Below, piece after piece: positions 53,964 through 64,000 of a DNA stretch of 64,000 bases. This stretch comes from Ophiobolus disseminans. Its lineage: Eukaryota; Ascomycota; Dothideomycetes; Pleosporales; Phaeosphaeriaceae. The stretch is from NCBI GenBank assembly GCA_010093685.1, contig MU006216.1, positions 695,065 to 759,064 of the forward strand, written 5' to 3'. Under the pieces are notes generated by a model. That model searched no databases. It was given only the letters and a program-made list of their open reading frames with translations, and was not told where the DNA came from. Position numbers and translations under genes: made by a program. Positions within the stretch are counted from its first letter, which is position 1. Every line of letters starts with the position of its first letter.

Positions 53964-56164
53964 CTATGAAGATCTTGCCACCGCCCAAGATAGCATCGCC
54001 ATGTCGCATATACGAGCAATAACCTGTTGTGAGCCCTGTCGACTTTCGTGGCTGATGAATGACATAGCGACCACAAGCTTGTTCAGGTCGTTATCCTCTC
54101 CCGTGTTCATCGGCGCAGGTAGTGCGTTAGGGAAGCCTGGAGTCCGACTGCCACAATGGCGTGCTATCGCGATACTATAGATAGCGTCACGCACCTCCTG
54201 CACCTGTAAGACACTGCGCATGGTGCCAAGTGCGTAGTCTGCGGCGCCATGAGGCGCATTGTTGGCGCCAGAGTGCTGTACAAAGTCGCCTAGGTGTAGC
54301 CAGAAATCTACTTCTGCCTTCTTGTGGTCTGGGAGATCAGGTGGATACGATAGCTGACGCAGCGGATTCGATACCAAATTTTGATTGGTGAGAAGACATT
54401 CCAGGACATCGAATCGCGCCCGCACTTCTCTTAATGTAGGGTCCTCGTTCTCGATGGAGTGCTCGGTCGCGTGCGTGCCATTTGTGTTGGGTGTTGGGTG
54501 TTTGCACGTGCCGAGGAGGTGCCAGATGAGCCGAGCTTCTTGACTAAAAACGCTCGCCATGTCGGCCGTCTGAGATTTAGATCTCATGCACTCGGTAAAG
54601 TATGCAGCTTCTTCGTGCAATGCCCGGTTGGTGAAGACTCGACTCAACGCGTTGTTGTTTGTTGTGAACCAGTTTGTCTGCAGCATAACGTCGAGTCCTT
54701 GGCAATAGTCATTCACAAAGATCTTGGCAAAATCATCGTCGATTTCTGGAGGTATGGCTGTTAGGCGGGTGGGCACGTCGGGCGGGCTGTGGTTGCAGAT
54801 GCCGAAGATGTCGGGCATGGTCAGAGGCCTCCCTAACAATTTGTTAGCTGATGATCGGTAATCTTTGATTCCTGAGACTGTTGGCGCAATCGACTCTTCG
54901 CGTTGCATTTCTTCACGATGCTTTTTAGCGCATATATGAGGGCGGTGAGTACTAACCTCTAGTCGGCTCAAGCGGCGGCGGTGGATGAGGGTATGCGCTC
55001 GCGCCCGGTGGTCCCCTCATCGCGGGATCCATGTTGTGTACACCGTTGCTGTAGGGCTGCACTTGATGCAATGCTTGTCCTGGCGGAGGGGCAAGCGCAG
55101 GATCGATCGCGTTGAAGTTCTCTGATGGATGCGCGCCACTTGTTGCAGATGCGGCGGGCGCGTAGCCTGATGACGAGGCGGGTGCGTAGCCCTGGGGAAC
55201 AGGACTTTGGCTGTATGTGGAGGAGTCGGGCGCGGGTGCGGGCGCTGGGGTAGTCGAGTGTGGTGCTGGCGCGGAGTTGGGTGCGGGTTGTATTTGGGCG
55301 GGGCCGGGCTGCTGCTTGAAGATGGGGTCGTAGCCAAGACACTCGCGTTTGCTCTTTGCGCAGTTTCTGCACATGGGGTGGGCTTCGTCGCACTGTCGGG
55401 GAGGTAAAGTTAGCGTGCGGTTGAAATAGAGACTGGTAGGTTTGGCTCGCTTCGTGTGGCTAACCGACTGAACGCGTTCGCGTAGGACCAATCGCGCGAT
55501 TGACGTCCGCGCGAAGCGCAAAGCGCGTAGTGAAGGCTAGAGGCCCTCGGAACGTTTGAAGGAATTCGACATGCGCGCAGGCTGCACTCACCTTTATTCG
55601 TCTCTTACGACAAGTCAAGCACCCAGTCTTCGTACGGCGCTTGATCTCCTTCTTATGGCGACCCCCCGACAGCACCCGCTGGTCATGCTGCTGCGGCGGC
55701 AGCTGGTATCGCATGGCGGCATTGTACTGGGCGGGCCCCATGTTGGCCATCATCTGCTGGCCTTGCGGCGCATGGGGATGCGACTGGTGGCCGTAGTACT
55801 GGGGCATTCCATGTGGCGGGGGAGGTAATGGCGAGCCCATGGGCTGCTGGACCGGCTGCTGCTGAGGCGGCGGTGGTTGCTGCCCGTCTTGCAGTCGTAT
55901 TGGCGGCAGGTTGAGGGGCGGTAGCGACATGTTGGTGCCCTGCGGCGACCCCCGGTAGGCTTCATTGCTCTGTTGCGGCGGCGGATACGTGTACGTGGGC
56001 TGCATCGAGGGCGACGGGTACGAGTGTGGAGAGGGATAGCCCACGGGCTGCTGCTGCTGCTGTCTTGACTGAACGTTCGGATCCGCCATGCTGGACTGCG
56101 AAAAGTGGGATGGCGCGGGCGAATATGGCGCGGAATTGATCTGGGTGGTAAAATCGTGTGACAT
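53964..56164 (-). CDS. Zn2Cys6 fungal transcription factor
   Basis: Binuclear zinc-cluster regulator of about 625 residues from exons 56164-55592, 55392-54957 and 54832-53964; introns of 199 and 124 nt keep frame. The N-terminal 170 residues are Gln/Pro/Ser/Tyr-rich. The zinc cluster is C182-x2-C185-x6-C192-x6-C199-x2-C202-x6-C209 (GCLTCRKRRIK | CDEAHPMCRNCAKSKRECLG); the first intron splits it just before the third Cys. A basic stretch RHKKEIKRRTKT precedes it and may be an NLS. A Pro/Ala-rich linker leads to the C-terminal regulatory region (IPPEIDDDFAKIFVNDYCQG, QTNWFTTNNNALSRVFTNRA), which is all-helical. DNA target and pathway unknown. A 3.1-kb gene-free region lies upstream. Confidence 0.92.
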
Positions 56165-59100
56165 GGGCTAGCAATATGAAGCCGCCCGAGCGCAGCGCAG
56201 GCTGGCAGAGAACTTGGGAGGAGCTGCAACACGGCGGCTCGCTTGTGAAAGATGATATCGCCAGCAGCAGATGGGAAGCACAGGGTAGAGATCCTTGACA
56301 CAGCGTTGGCGAGAAGCGGCCGAGGCGCGTTGGCGTCCGGATGGGGTAAAACACCAGGCCAGGGGTGTGCACGTCTGCTGCAAGTCACTGCGGCCGGGCA
56401 GTCGAGCGCTGCGCGGTAGATTAGCAGCCGGGCGAGGCAGTGATCAGTCGCTAGGGACGGGCAGGCGGTCACGAGTAGGGCCGAGGGGCGCAAAAGCAAA
56501 GGGTTCAAGCAGCAGCAAGACGCCAAAAAACACGTCAAGAATGCGGGCCATGGGCCATGGCATGTTCGGCGGCAGGGAGGGCTAGCCGCCTTGAGCAGGT
56601 CGCGAAGAACGTGGCAGTGCGCACTGTGCGCGCCATGAGATGGGGTGCTGGACAAATGCAAATGTACTCACAGGACTACTGGAGCTGGCTGGGAGCTGCA
56701 GCGGGAGTACGTTGGGCGGTCGCGCTACGGCGCTCGCTTGCAGTGGCTGCGATGCCTGTCGACCCGCTTTGCAAGGCTCGCGCCGACGGTATTCGCAGTG
56801 CAGTATAGTGCGTGGGACGTGGTAGTGAACAGTGCAGCGTCGCCAACGGTGGCATTCGCATCGATGCAGGTGGATTGGAGAGAACGACGGCGCTGGAAAA
56901 AAGAAAATTAGCGTCCATGGCCGTCGTCTCATCACGTGAGCCACCCCTGCTGCTCTGCGCGCTCCTCGATAGCCACTCCCGGCGCCTTCGCATATCTGCC
57001 CTCCGCAGCTGTTCTTCCTGCAATCAGCTTCGCTATGGCGCCTCTCTCCACTCCACGCCGGCCAGCTATTGGGACCGCGCAGATGGGCCAGTACCTCTGC
57101 TGGCCAAGCTGTCATGCAATGTCGTGCGCAATGGCACTCTGGCCCTCCGTCACCCGCGGCTCAGTCTGCTGGAGGTATTGGGACGCACTGGATACAGTAC
57201 ATGCAGCAAGGCGCGTCGGCTCTTGACGCGTCCTGCTAGCCTTGGGCGCACCGGTTTGCGTTCCCCAATCCCTTTCCGTCGCGGCCTGGCAAATTTGATT
57301 AAGGCTGATTGCTGCAGGCCCACAGCCTGTATCCTCCAACGTGTGCGAGACTTCCTCTCGCCCTGGTTCGACGTGACAATGCCAGTCTTCTCGCTTGCAC
57401 ATAGCGTAGATCGGCTCCAGAAAGGACCGCCTACCTCAACCACCAACGGCCCGGCCATGACCTCATCCCAGATCTGGGTGATTGGCCTCATGTCCTTCAT
57501 CAGCATCTTCCGGGCCGGCGTTCCTTGCTCTTGCCATCGGTGCGCATCGTCGTATCTGAGAGGATGCTGACAAGCAAGGTAAATCTCCGCTTGTGCAATG
57601 TCATTTCCCATCACATTTACCCGCCAACGGCGAGATATCCAGCCTCAGATTCTAGCCACTACAACAGCGGTGCATGCAACAGCAAGTCTGTCCCAACAAC
57701 GGTCTCGTGCTTGTTGGTATGAGACTCGGTCTACCGGCAACTACCCGTGCCACCAGAGGCTGACAATGTAGCTTGCCAGATATGTGCAGCAGAGTCATTA
57801 GGCAGAAACTTGCCCATAAAGAGCAGTCCACGAAGTTTGCACCAGTACCCTGCGGCTGGGTGCTAATTGTGTGCCACAGTGAAGTTGCAGCGGCTTTGCT
57901 ACTCGACGAAACACACCAGCAGGGCTTCACAACCTCCAGTGCGCGTGGAGATGTGCACAGATATTGGGGAGCTGGAAGACGTTCCGATGGAACATCGTAC
58001 ACTGCCAGCGCGCAATTACAGAGACCTTTTGCAATGGAGCACTGCTTGTGAAACTCAAGATGGAGCCTATAAACCTGCTGGTATCTTGCAGATAACTCGA
58101 CCGGAGATGCATACCGACCAGCCTGTTGTCAATGATGGCCCACTTATTCAACTGTTGTACAAATAATTCCGGTAAGGCTGACAGACAAAGAAGGGTGCCT
58201 CATACGGGCCCCAATCCGAGCTGAACATGGACGACCTGCTCACCGGGGTTGCACGAGCAGAGACCCTGAGATCAGGGCTGAGTTGGAGGCGCATGTCGAT
58301 CCAGTTCGTGCCACGCTGGGCAACGTCAACATTCGTTAGACCTCCTATCGCGCATCTTCGGGCCTGTATGTATTAGTTAGGACCATGTCAACTAGGCGTG
58401 AAGTCACCGATGAGGCCTTCGCTTATGGCGGTCCAGGATGCCCCCCGTAATGCAACGTTTTGGAATATGCGCCGAAGATTTTGGAAGGCGCCAACCGAAA
58501 TCAACCGAGTGCGCATCCTGCCGCTTCGCTCAGGAACGCGACAGATCAATCTGGGTGATGTTCCACTTCCCATCCGACGGTTCTTCGGGTTGCAAGGTTC
58601 GCGTACGTTTTCGACCTCGCCTCAGCCGCTCTTTCCGTGCCCAAAGGAAATATCGGCAGTGACATCTAACGATTGTCGTTATCTCACTCACGAGGTTTCC
58701 TTGTGCACACTTTCGGCGTGTCACCGCCCACATCCACTGGCCAGCGAATTGACAAACATGTCTCAAAAAGGAGATTGCAGCAGCAAAGCTACGCATTGGA
58801 AAGACGATTTGCACGCGTTGAACCGCGTGATGGATGCATTACGATTTCTCGAGCTCTTCAGCCGTCCATATAACAAATCGCGCAATAGGGGGCGGCTCGA
58901 AGCGCGGTCAATTTTCCACCATATTCAAAATCCGATCGAACGGTTTGCACTATTAGTGCCTCTTCCGAACATGAATCCTGAGTCTCCCCAGAGATTCTCA
59001 ATTCCCTTCGGAATTATTCAGGAACAGGGAAACTCGTGAAGAGGAACCAGCTAAGCCATCGTCCATGAAGCTTATATCTTTTTCCTTCAGTCCACCGGAT

Positions 59101-59299
59101 GGGACAAGGCGCGAGACACTCGATCAAGTCAACAAGATTAATTCCACGATTCACCGGCCAAGCAGCTCACAACATCAAACTTCTATATCCGACTAAACTC
59201 TATCGATGGTTACACTCTACAGACCCGAGCTTGTCTTCCTCTGGTTGACAGCATCGAGACCAGACCACTCTGCGACACAGACGTCTGCTTGTTTCTCTA
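56165..59299. promoter_or_regulatory. 3.1-kb spacer: transcription-factor promoter and 3' flank of the reductase
   Basis: The first 1.4 kb (to about 57.5 kb) is GC-rich and lies upstream of the Zn2Cys6 gene. Frames at 55750-56661, 56582-57115, 56812-57570 and 58398-59039 lack real starts, introns or domains. No tRNA, repeat or transposon relic recognised. Confidence 0.45.
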
Positions 59300-61353
59300 T
59301 TACAAGCCGCCCTGTTCTGCAACGACATCTTTCAAGGCACCAGTCTCTAGTGCTGACCTCACATTAGAGATGGTCTTCTCCTCCATGGCTGCTTGTGTCT
59401 GTTCGACAAGTCAGCATGATGTCAGTTATGATGGCCGCTTCTTGTGCTTAAAACAACGCAGTGAGACGCGTAACGGAAAATAATGGCACCATCAGGTGCT
59501 ACAACAACTCGCATCCCATAGCTTGTGCAACCCTTTTGAAGGTTGACTACTCTTGAAAAGTTTGAGGACAAGGAGGTCGCTGTGAGGGAATACAAATCGT
59601 TGCACCACCTGCTGATACGACCCGATAGCCATCAAATGCAATTCCAACACCCTTCGCTACGCCTCTGTTGCATCCACAATCTTCGATCGCGGCACACGGT
59701 TCACAATATGCATTGCAACCGTTCAGCCTCAGATCCTACGCCGCAAGCGCCTGCACGACACCGGAGTGCAACCCACGCATTGTATTCGTAGGTGCACACA
59801 CCGCCCTGTGCGATTGATTGATGGTGCAAAGGAGAAACATTCATGACTTACCTCTACAGTCCACGTACCCATGTGTGGCAGTAATAGTACGTGTGGATTT
59901 GAGGTCAGTCCTGGATGAATATTTGGCTCGTTCTCGTACACGTCTAGTCCTGCGGAGGCTACTTTGCCGTTGTCTAGTGCTTTTACTAGAGCGTCCTCAT
60001 CTATGACTGCGCCCCTCGCGGTGTTCACGATCACTACACCGTCTTTCATCTGACCGAACTCGTGGGTCGAGATGATGTGTCGCGTTTCGGCCTGAGCTCA
60101 TGTCAGCTTCAGTGGTCGTTGGCCATGAGCAGGTGCGTGTAGAGAGATACTACAACAGGGTATGTAAGAACGAACCAGAATGGCTGACCGAGAGCCAGCG
60201 TGTCTTACAGCCCTAACAAGTAGGGCACAACATTGAGGTTCAGAGATGCTAGGATGCCTTGCAAACCCGGCTGTGGGCGCCCAGGACATGTGGTGTGTAT
60301 AGCCTGGTGCACAGGAGAAGCGAACTACTCACATTCAATGGAAGATTTACGCTCACGATGTCCGACTGTTCCAGTAAATCTTCGAAGGTTACGTATTCAG
60401 CTGTACCCGCTCTCTCTTTGCCAAGCCTGCATCGATTGTGGTAAATGATGCGCATGCCGAACGCCTCAGCTTTCTTACTGAGATTTCGCCCTATTCCTCC
60501 CATTCCCAAAATACCAAGTGTCTTTCCTTCAGGATCGTGGCCGAGAGGGGGCTGACGATGCCCACGCCAATCTCCGTTACGCAGTGTCGCCATCGGAACA
60601 TTCAGTCGCCGAAGCGCCCCGAGTATGAGAAACATCGCGGTGTCGGCGGTGGAGTCGTTAACCACGTTGGGTGTGTTCGAAAGCTTGATCCCGCGTTTTG
60701 AGCAAGCTTGGACATCGACCTGGTCGTAGCCGGCACCTATTGCAGTGGTAAGCATGTCGTCAAACATGGCAGTGTTGGTGCATTCGTCCTATCCCAATCA
60801 TAGTGGCATCTGATTGCGAAAGACCAAGGCATCCGTAACTCAAGGATGTCGATCAGCTCCTGACCATCTGCTGATTTCCTCCCAAGGCTTTTGACACGGC
60901 AGCAAATGCTAGCAGCATTGCAATACGGACTAGTGAATGAAGCGTACCATTATGGCAAACGAACTTCACGCTCGTCGGTAGCGAAAGAACGACTTCTTCG
61001 TCAAAGCGCCCGGTTATATCCACGCTCTCAAATGTTCGGTATATCACCAAGACACCATCAAATCTGCCTGTCCTACACTCTTCAAGGAACTCGGCTCGAT
61101 CTCGAGCGCGTGTTTCGACTATATCGGCAATTGACGATAGCGATTTCCAGGAATCATTGGCACTGTTGGCAATCGAATCAGCCTACCAGTCAAGTTTTGG
61201 AGCCTTCCAAAGGTCTCAAAACCAACGAACTCCTAACGTCTCGAGATGAATTAGGAGGAGCTATTGCCATTGGCCCAGCTCTGTTTCCGTGCGATAGCAA
61301 GGCAGCGGCACTCACTATCCGATACGGCCAAGCAGCAATGCCTTGGACCTCAT
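59300..61353 (-). CDS. D-isomer 2-hydroxyacid dehydrogenase, glyoxylate/hydroxypyruvate reductase type
   Basis: NAD(P)H-dependent reductase of 2-oxoacids, likely glyoxylate or hydroxypyruvate. Exons 61353-61316, 61162-60948, 60736-60333, 60091-59852 and 59398-59300 encode about 331 residues with agreeing phases. Start MRSKALLLGRIG; catalytic-domain parts FDGVLVIYRTFESVDITGRF and KFVCHNGAGYDQVDVQACSK; Rossmann fold motif GILGMGGIGRNLSKKAEAFG; TARGAVIDEDALVKAL; AGLDVYENEPNIHPGL; catalytic His in LLLPHMGTWTVE. The last exon (TQAAMEEKTISNVRSALETG) is typical of fungal members and shows the distant exon is real. Introns of 153, 211, 241 and 453 nt are far longer than the 45-90 nt seen in most genes here. 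Cytosolic, no targeting peptide seen. Confidence 0.9.
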
Positions 61354-63183
61354 GCCTCCTCCCATCTACTCTGCGCCGCCTCAGACACAATTATCCGCTC
61401 AGTTCGAAGGCGTCGCTGTAAATACAATGGCTAGAGTAGAGTCAGTTGGGCTCCAACAACACATCGACGTCCTACCTTGGGCGTCATGAAGCTCCTAGGT
61501 GAAAGAGGTCGAAGTACAAGGACAAGATACAAGCACAGGAAGAAGAGCACAACGGCCGAGCAAACTAAGTAGCAGCAATCTCCCTCCCAAGGCCGTCTTG
61601 CATCATCGCCGGATGTTTTTCACAATCGCAGGAGTCGACGCGTTCTAGTACCCCGCCGTCCCTCCACGCGATTCGACCACGACCCTTACCCCACTAAATG
61701 GGAAAAGGTACACTAATGCACCATGCTTCCTATCAGGACTTGCTCGGTCAATTAGCACCCGCGCAATCAACAGGCGGTGAGTTGCGCACAGCGATGGGTG
61801 AATTCGCAGCAAGTAAAAAACACGGGTTCTCCGAGCCTCGGAGCCTCTTCTTCCTGCGCCTTTCTTATCTACCGGTGGATCTTTCTGCCCAGGTGGTGCG
61901 AGGCGCCTGTTATCTATCGCTGGGGCAAGATGCGGCATGCAGCTCGGCTCCAGATGCGGCATTGCGTAGCTATATGCACGCCGATCTTCGTGGGGTTTGT
62001 GAGTGGTTACAGTGACACGTTTTGGTGCAGCGAAACTGGCCCGTTGTCGCAGCCATTGATCCTTTGGGCTTGTATGCTTGTTCGTGAAGAGGTCACCTGC
62101 AAGATTCGGCATTGGCTATGCGTCGTTCGCAGTTGCTCGTGCTCTGGGACAGCTTCGTTTGTATCCTCGAGGCTGCTCATACATCATCACTAGGTACAAG
62201 GGACTTACATATTGATAAGGCTTTGAGAATATATAGGCTACTTTCTCTGGCTGCATGTGTTGTTCGGGACGCAAACCCTTGCAGTGGAGCTGACCTCGGG
62301 ATATACCCCCGGAGTTACGATGCAGGGTCTTAAGTGGAGCTGCAAAAGTCCACGCTGCACGTCCTTACGTTTGCAGCGCGGGATTCTGACCTTGTGGCAT
62401 TAAAGAAGAGGTCCGATCATCTCATTGGGTACTTCACAATGTTGCAAGATTCTTTGGTTTGCTTCAGTCGGAATTTGTCCCTCCTGTTCAGCACGGCTGG
62501 CACTTTCAAAACTTGGAGGACGACGTTAGCTAAGAATTCAAAGGTTGTGTCACCTTCTGGGAGTCGCTCCCGGACAAATCGATTCATCTGTGGGGGTTTT
62601 GCTTTTGCCTTGCTTGTTCGCTCCAGTAAGATGGCGTTGCGGATAAGCTTCACTACATCAACGCTACAGCAGCATTTGAAAGGCTACATGAGCTCAACAA
62701 TTCCAAGGTCACAGCAAGTCCAATCACATAATGTGAGTTTTGATGTTCCCAACTCGGTGTAATAATCACCCCACGTTCATTTTTCACTGTTTGACATTCA
62801 AGAGGCCATGTTTACATATGCTATTCATTCAACTACGTTATTCACTTTTGAAGAGATTGTTTTTCCACATGTCATTCCGTTCCATTCTATGCATTTTTCC
62901 ACATGTCATTCCATTCCATTCTATGCAAAACTAAGAGTGTAACTGTCCACATCTCTCAACAATTCGCAATGGTATCAACAACACGTACGCTCCATACTCC
63001 GAGGTTTCGAAACAAAGAAATCAGCTCTCCTTCTAAGAAGGCAAGAGCAGAGAACAAGGAAGAGCTAATAAAACATTGATTGCGGTCCGTCCATCATAGC
63101 ACACTTGAATCGCTTACACGACTTAAGCTAACAATGCGTGAAGGGACCTATGGGCGACGGAGACTGGAGGGGAAAGTGCACGT
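61354..63183. other. Spacer with possible decayed coding fragment and a tandem repeat
   Basis: Promoter of the reductase and 3' flank of the LPMO gene. Around 62.4-62.75 kb there are coding-like but interrupted frames on both strands (findings). A 34-bp tandem duplication lies at 62860-62927. Nothing else recognised. Confidence 0.5.
62860..62927. repeat. 34-bp direct tandem duplication
   Basis: Two adjacent copies, 62860-62893 and 62894-62927, each beginning TTTTTCCACATGTCATTCC and ending CATTCTATGCA. They differ at one base (G versus A after the ATTCC). Non-coding, probably a replication-slippage duplication. Confidence 0.9.
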
Positions 63184-64000
63184 TTAAGCGTACACAGTCC
63201 GCAGCGTCGAAGCGTAGTCGGCCCGCCTGGCAATCTTGCCGCCCTTGCACGTGGTGCCCTGAGCGACAGATTGGAAGGTGGCCTTGCCCCAGTTGCAGAC
63301 GGCGAACTGCTTGCCGTCGGCGCTGCAGACGATGGAACCGTCGGGAGAGCAGGCTTGGCCGACAGCGGGTGATGTGGCACCACCAGATGGCACGGGAGTT
63401 GCGGCACCACCAGAAGGAACGGGAGTTGCGGGGGCCTTGGATGGGACAGCAACAGGAGCGGATGCTGCTGGAGTCTGAGACAAGGCAGGTGTAGCGGCCC
63501 CGGAAGCCTGAGGAGAAGGCATCGCCGCATGATGTCCTGAGGCGGTGCACTTCTTGGAGGATGGGCCTGGGGAAGATAGCGCTGTCACCATGACAACCTC
63601 GCGGATTGTGCTCGTGATAACTGGGGCGGCCTGGAGAGCCTGCGACGAGACAGCAGGGCTGGCGGCTGGAGACACCACTGTAGAGGCGACCGGAGAGGCG
63701 ACAGGGTTAGCTGGCTGCTGTTGAGCAGGTCCATTGGTGCTGCCACCAGCACTACTAGGACCACCGCACAGAGGCATGAAGGGGCCTTTACCGGCTTGGA
63801 TCTTGTACTTGCCCGGGTTCTCGAAAGTGTAGTCGAATTTCTCTGTCGTCGCACATGTACCCTGAGACGCGAGATTGGCAACGGCCATGTCTGGGAGCGC
63901 CTCAAAGGCAGACATGTCGCTAGCTCCTCCAGTGACGGTGACAGGAGCGCAATTCATATACATCTCGCGCTGGCCCACCTTGTTGAACCATGTCCACGAC
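63184..64000 (-). CDS. AA11 lytic polysaccharide monooxygenase with C-terminal chitin-binding module (N-terminus beyond window)
   Basis: C-terminal part of a secreted copper oxidase that cleaves chitin. The frame is open to the right edge (SWTWFNKVGQREMYMNCAPV), a block typical of AA11 enzymes after the second copper His; the N-terminal signal peptide and His1 lie past base 64000. ALPDMAVANLASQGTCATTE and FDYTFENPGKYKIQAGKGPF finish the catalytic domain. A Pro/Ala/Ser-rich linker of about 130 residues follows, then a small Cys-rich module (ACSPDGSIVCSADGKQFAVC, NWGKATFQSVAQGTTC), which matches the X278 chitin-binding module often attached to AA11. Stop at 63184-63186. Exon structure upstream unknown. 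Likely roles are chitin turnover or nutrient acquisition. Confidence 0.85.
   Translation of the reverse strand, partial: SWTWFNKVGQREMYMNCAPVTVTGGASDMSAFEALPDMAVANLASQGTCATTEKFDYTFENPGKYKIQAGKGPFMPLCGGPSSAGGSTNGPAQQQPANPVASPVASTVVSPAASPAVSSQALQAAPVITSTIREVVMVTALSSPGPSSKKCTASGHHAAMPSPQASGAATPALSQTPAASAPVAVPSKAPATPVPSGGAATPVPSGGATSPAVGQACSPDGSIVCSADGKQFAVCNWGKATFQSVAQGTTCKGGKIARRADYASTLRTVYA

Noticed and set aside
55750..57570. Large ORFs (303, 177, 252 codons) around the Zn2Cys6 gene 5' end
   Set aside because: They overlap the real exon or its GC-rich promoter and lack any family signature.
58398..59039. 213-codon plus-strand ORF
   Set aside because: Starts at GTG, no domain on either strand; immediately 3' of the reductase gene.

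Overview
This window is nuclear DNA from a filamentous ascomycete (Pezizomycotina). Almost every gene is split by short introns (mostly 45-90 nt) with GTANGT-like donors, CTAAC/CTGAC branch points and CAG/TAG acceptors. The families present are Pezizomycotina-typical: HET-C, a Meu6-type PH protein, a Zn2Cys6 regulator, an AA11 chitin LPMO, a P450, DHA2 and sugar-porter MFS transporters, and a HET/STAND-like N-terminal helical domain fused to ankyrins. Gene content suggests Dothideomycetes, possibly Pleosporales; that rank is inference only.

Layout, left to right. 0-5 kb: the 5' part of a mitochondrial Ca2+-regulated ATP-Mg/Pi carrier (SAL1 type, runs off the left edge), a cytochrome P450, and cyclin C (SSN8) of the Mediator kinase module. 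7-14 kb: a conserved-looking Q/H-rich protein of unknown function, a 103-residue mitochondrial protein, and an 890-residue ankyrin protein. 14-20 kb: HET-C, then mitochondrial chaperonin Hsp10 head-to-head with a mitochondrially targeted tRNA(Ile)-lysidine synthase, sharing a promoter that contains a perfect heat-shock element. 23-31 kb: a Meu6-like PH-domain protein, a UBTD1/2-type ubiquitin-like protein with an N-terminal MGCC acylation motif, and a 10-exon sugar transporter. 31-41 kb: a second ankyrin protein with a STAND-like N-terminus, two unrecognised proteins, a DHA2 drug efflux pump and a small Cys-rich protein. 44-51 kb: a divergent 14-3-3-like protein, then PRP31 and CLF1, two spliceosome proteins transcribed head-to-head from one 293-bp spacer. 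52-64 kb: one tRNA-Ile(AAT), a Zn2Cys6 transcription factor, a glyoxylate/hydroxypyruvate-type reductase with unusually long introns, and the 3' part of an AA11 lytic polysaccharide monooxygenase with a chitin-binding tail (runs off the right edge).

The genes are mostly unrelated housekeeping and accessory functions rather than one cluster. Two pairs share a divergent promoter and a process: Hsp10 with the lysidine synthase (mitochondrial protein and tRNA quality) and PRP31 with CLF1 (splicing). HET-C plus the STAND-like ankyrin protein hint at self/non-self recognition functions. I saw no CRISPR, rRNA or intact transposon. A 381-bp element with terminal inverted repeats at 34.6-35.0 kb is the only mobile-element candidate. 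Intron/exon coordinates were read by hand from splice motifs and reading-frame continuity, so edges may be off by a base or two.
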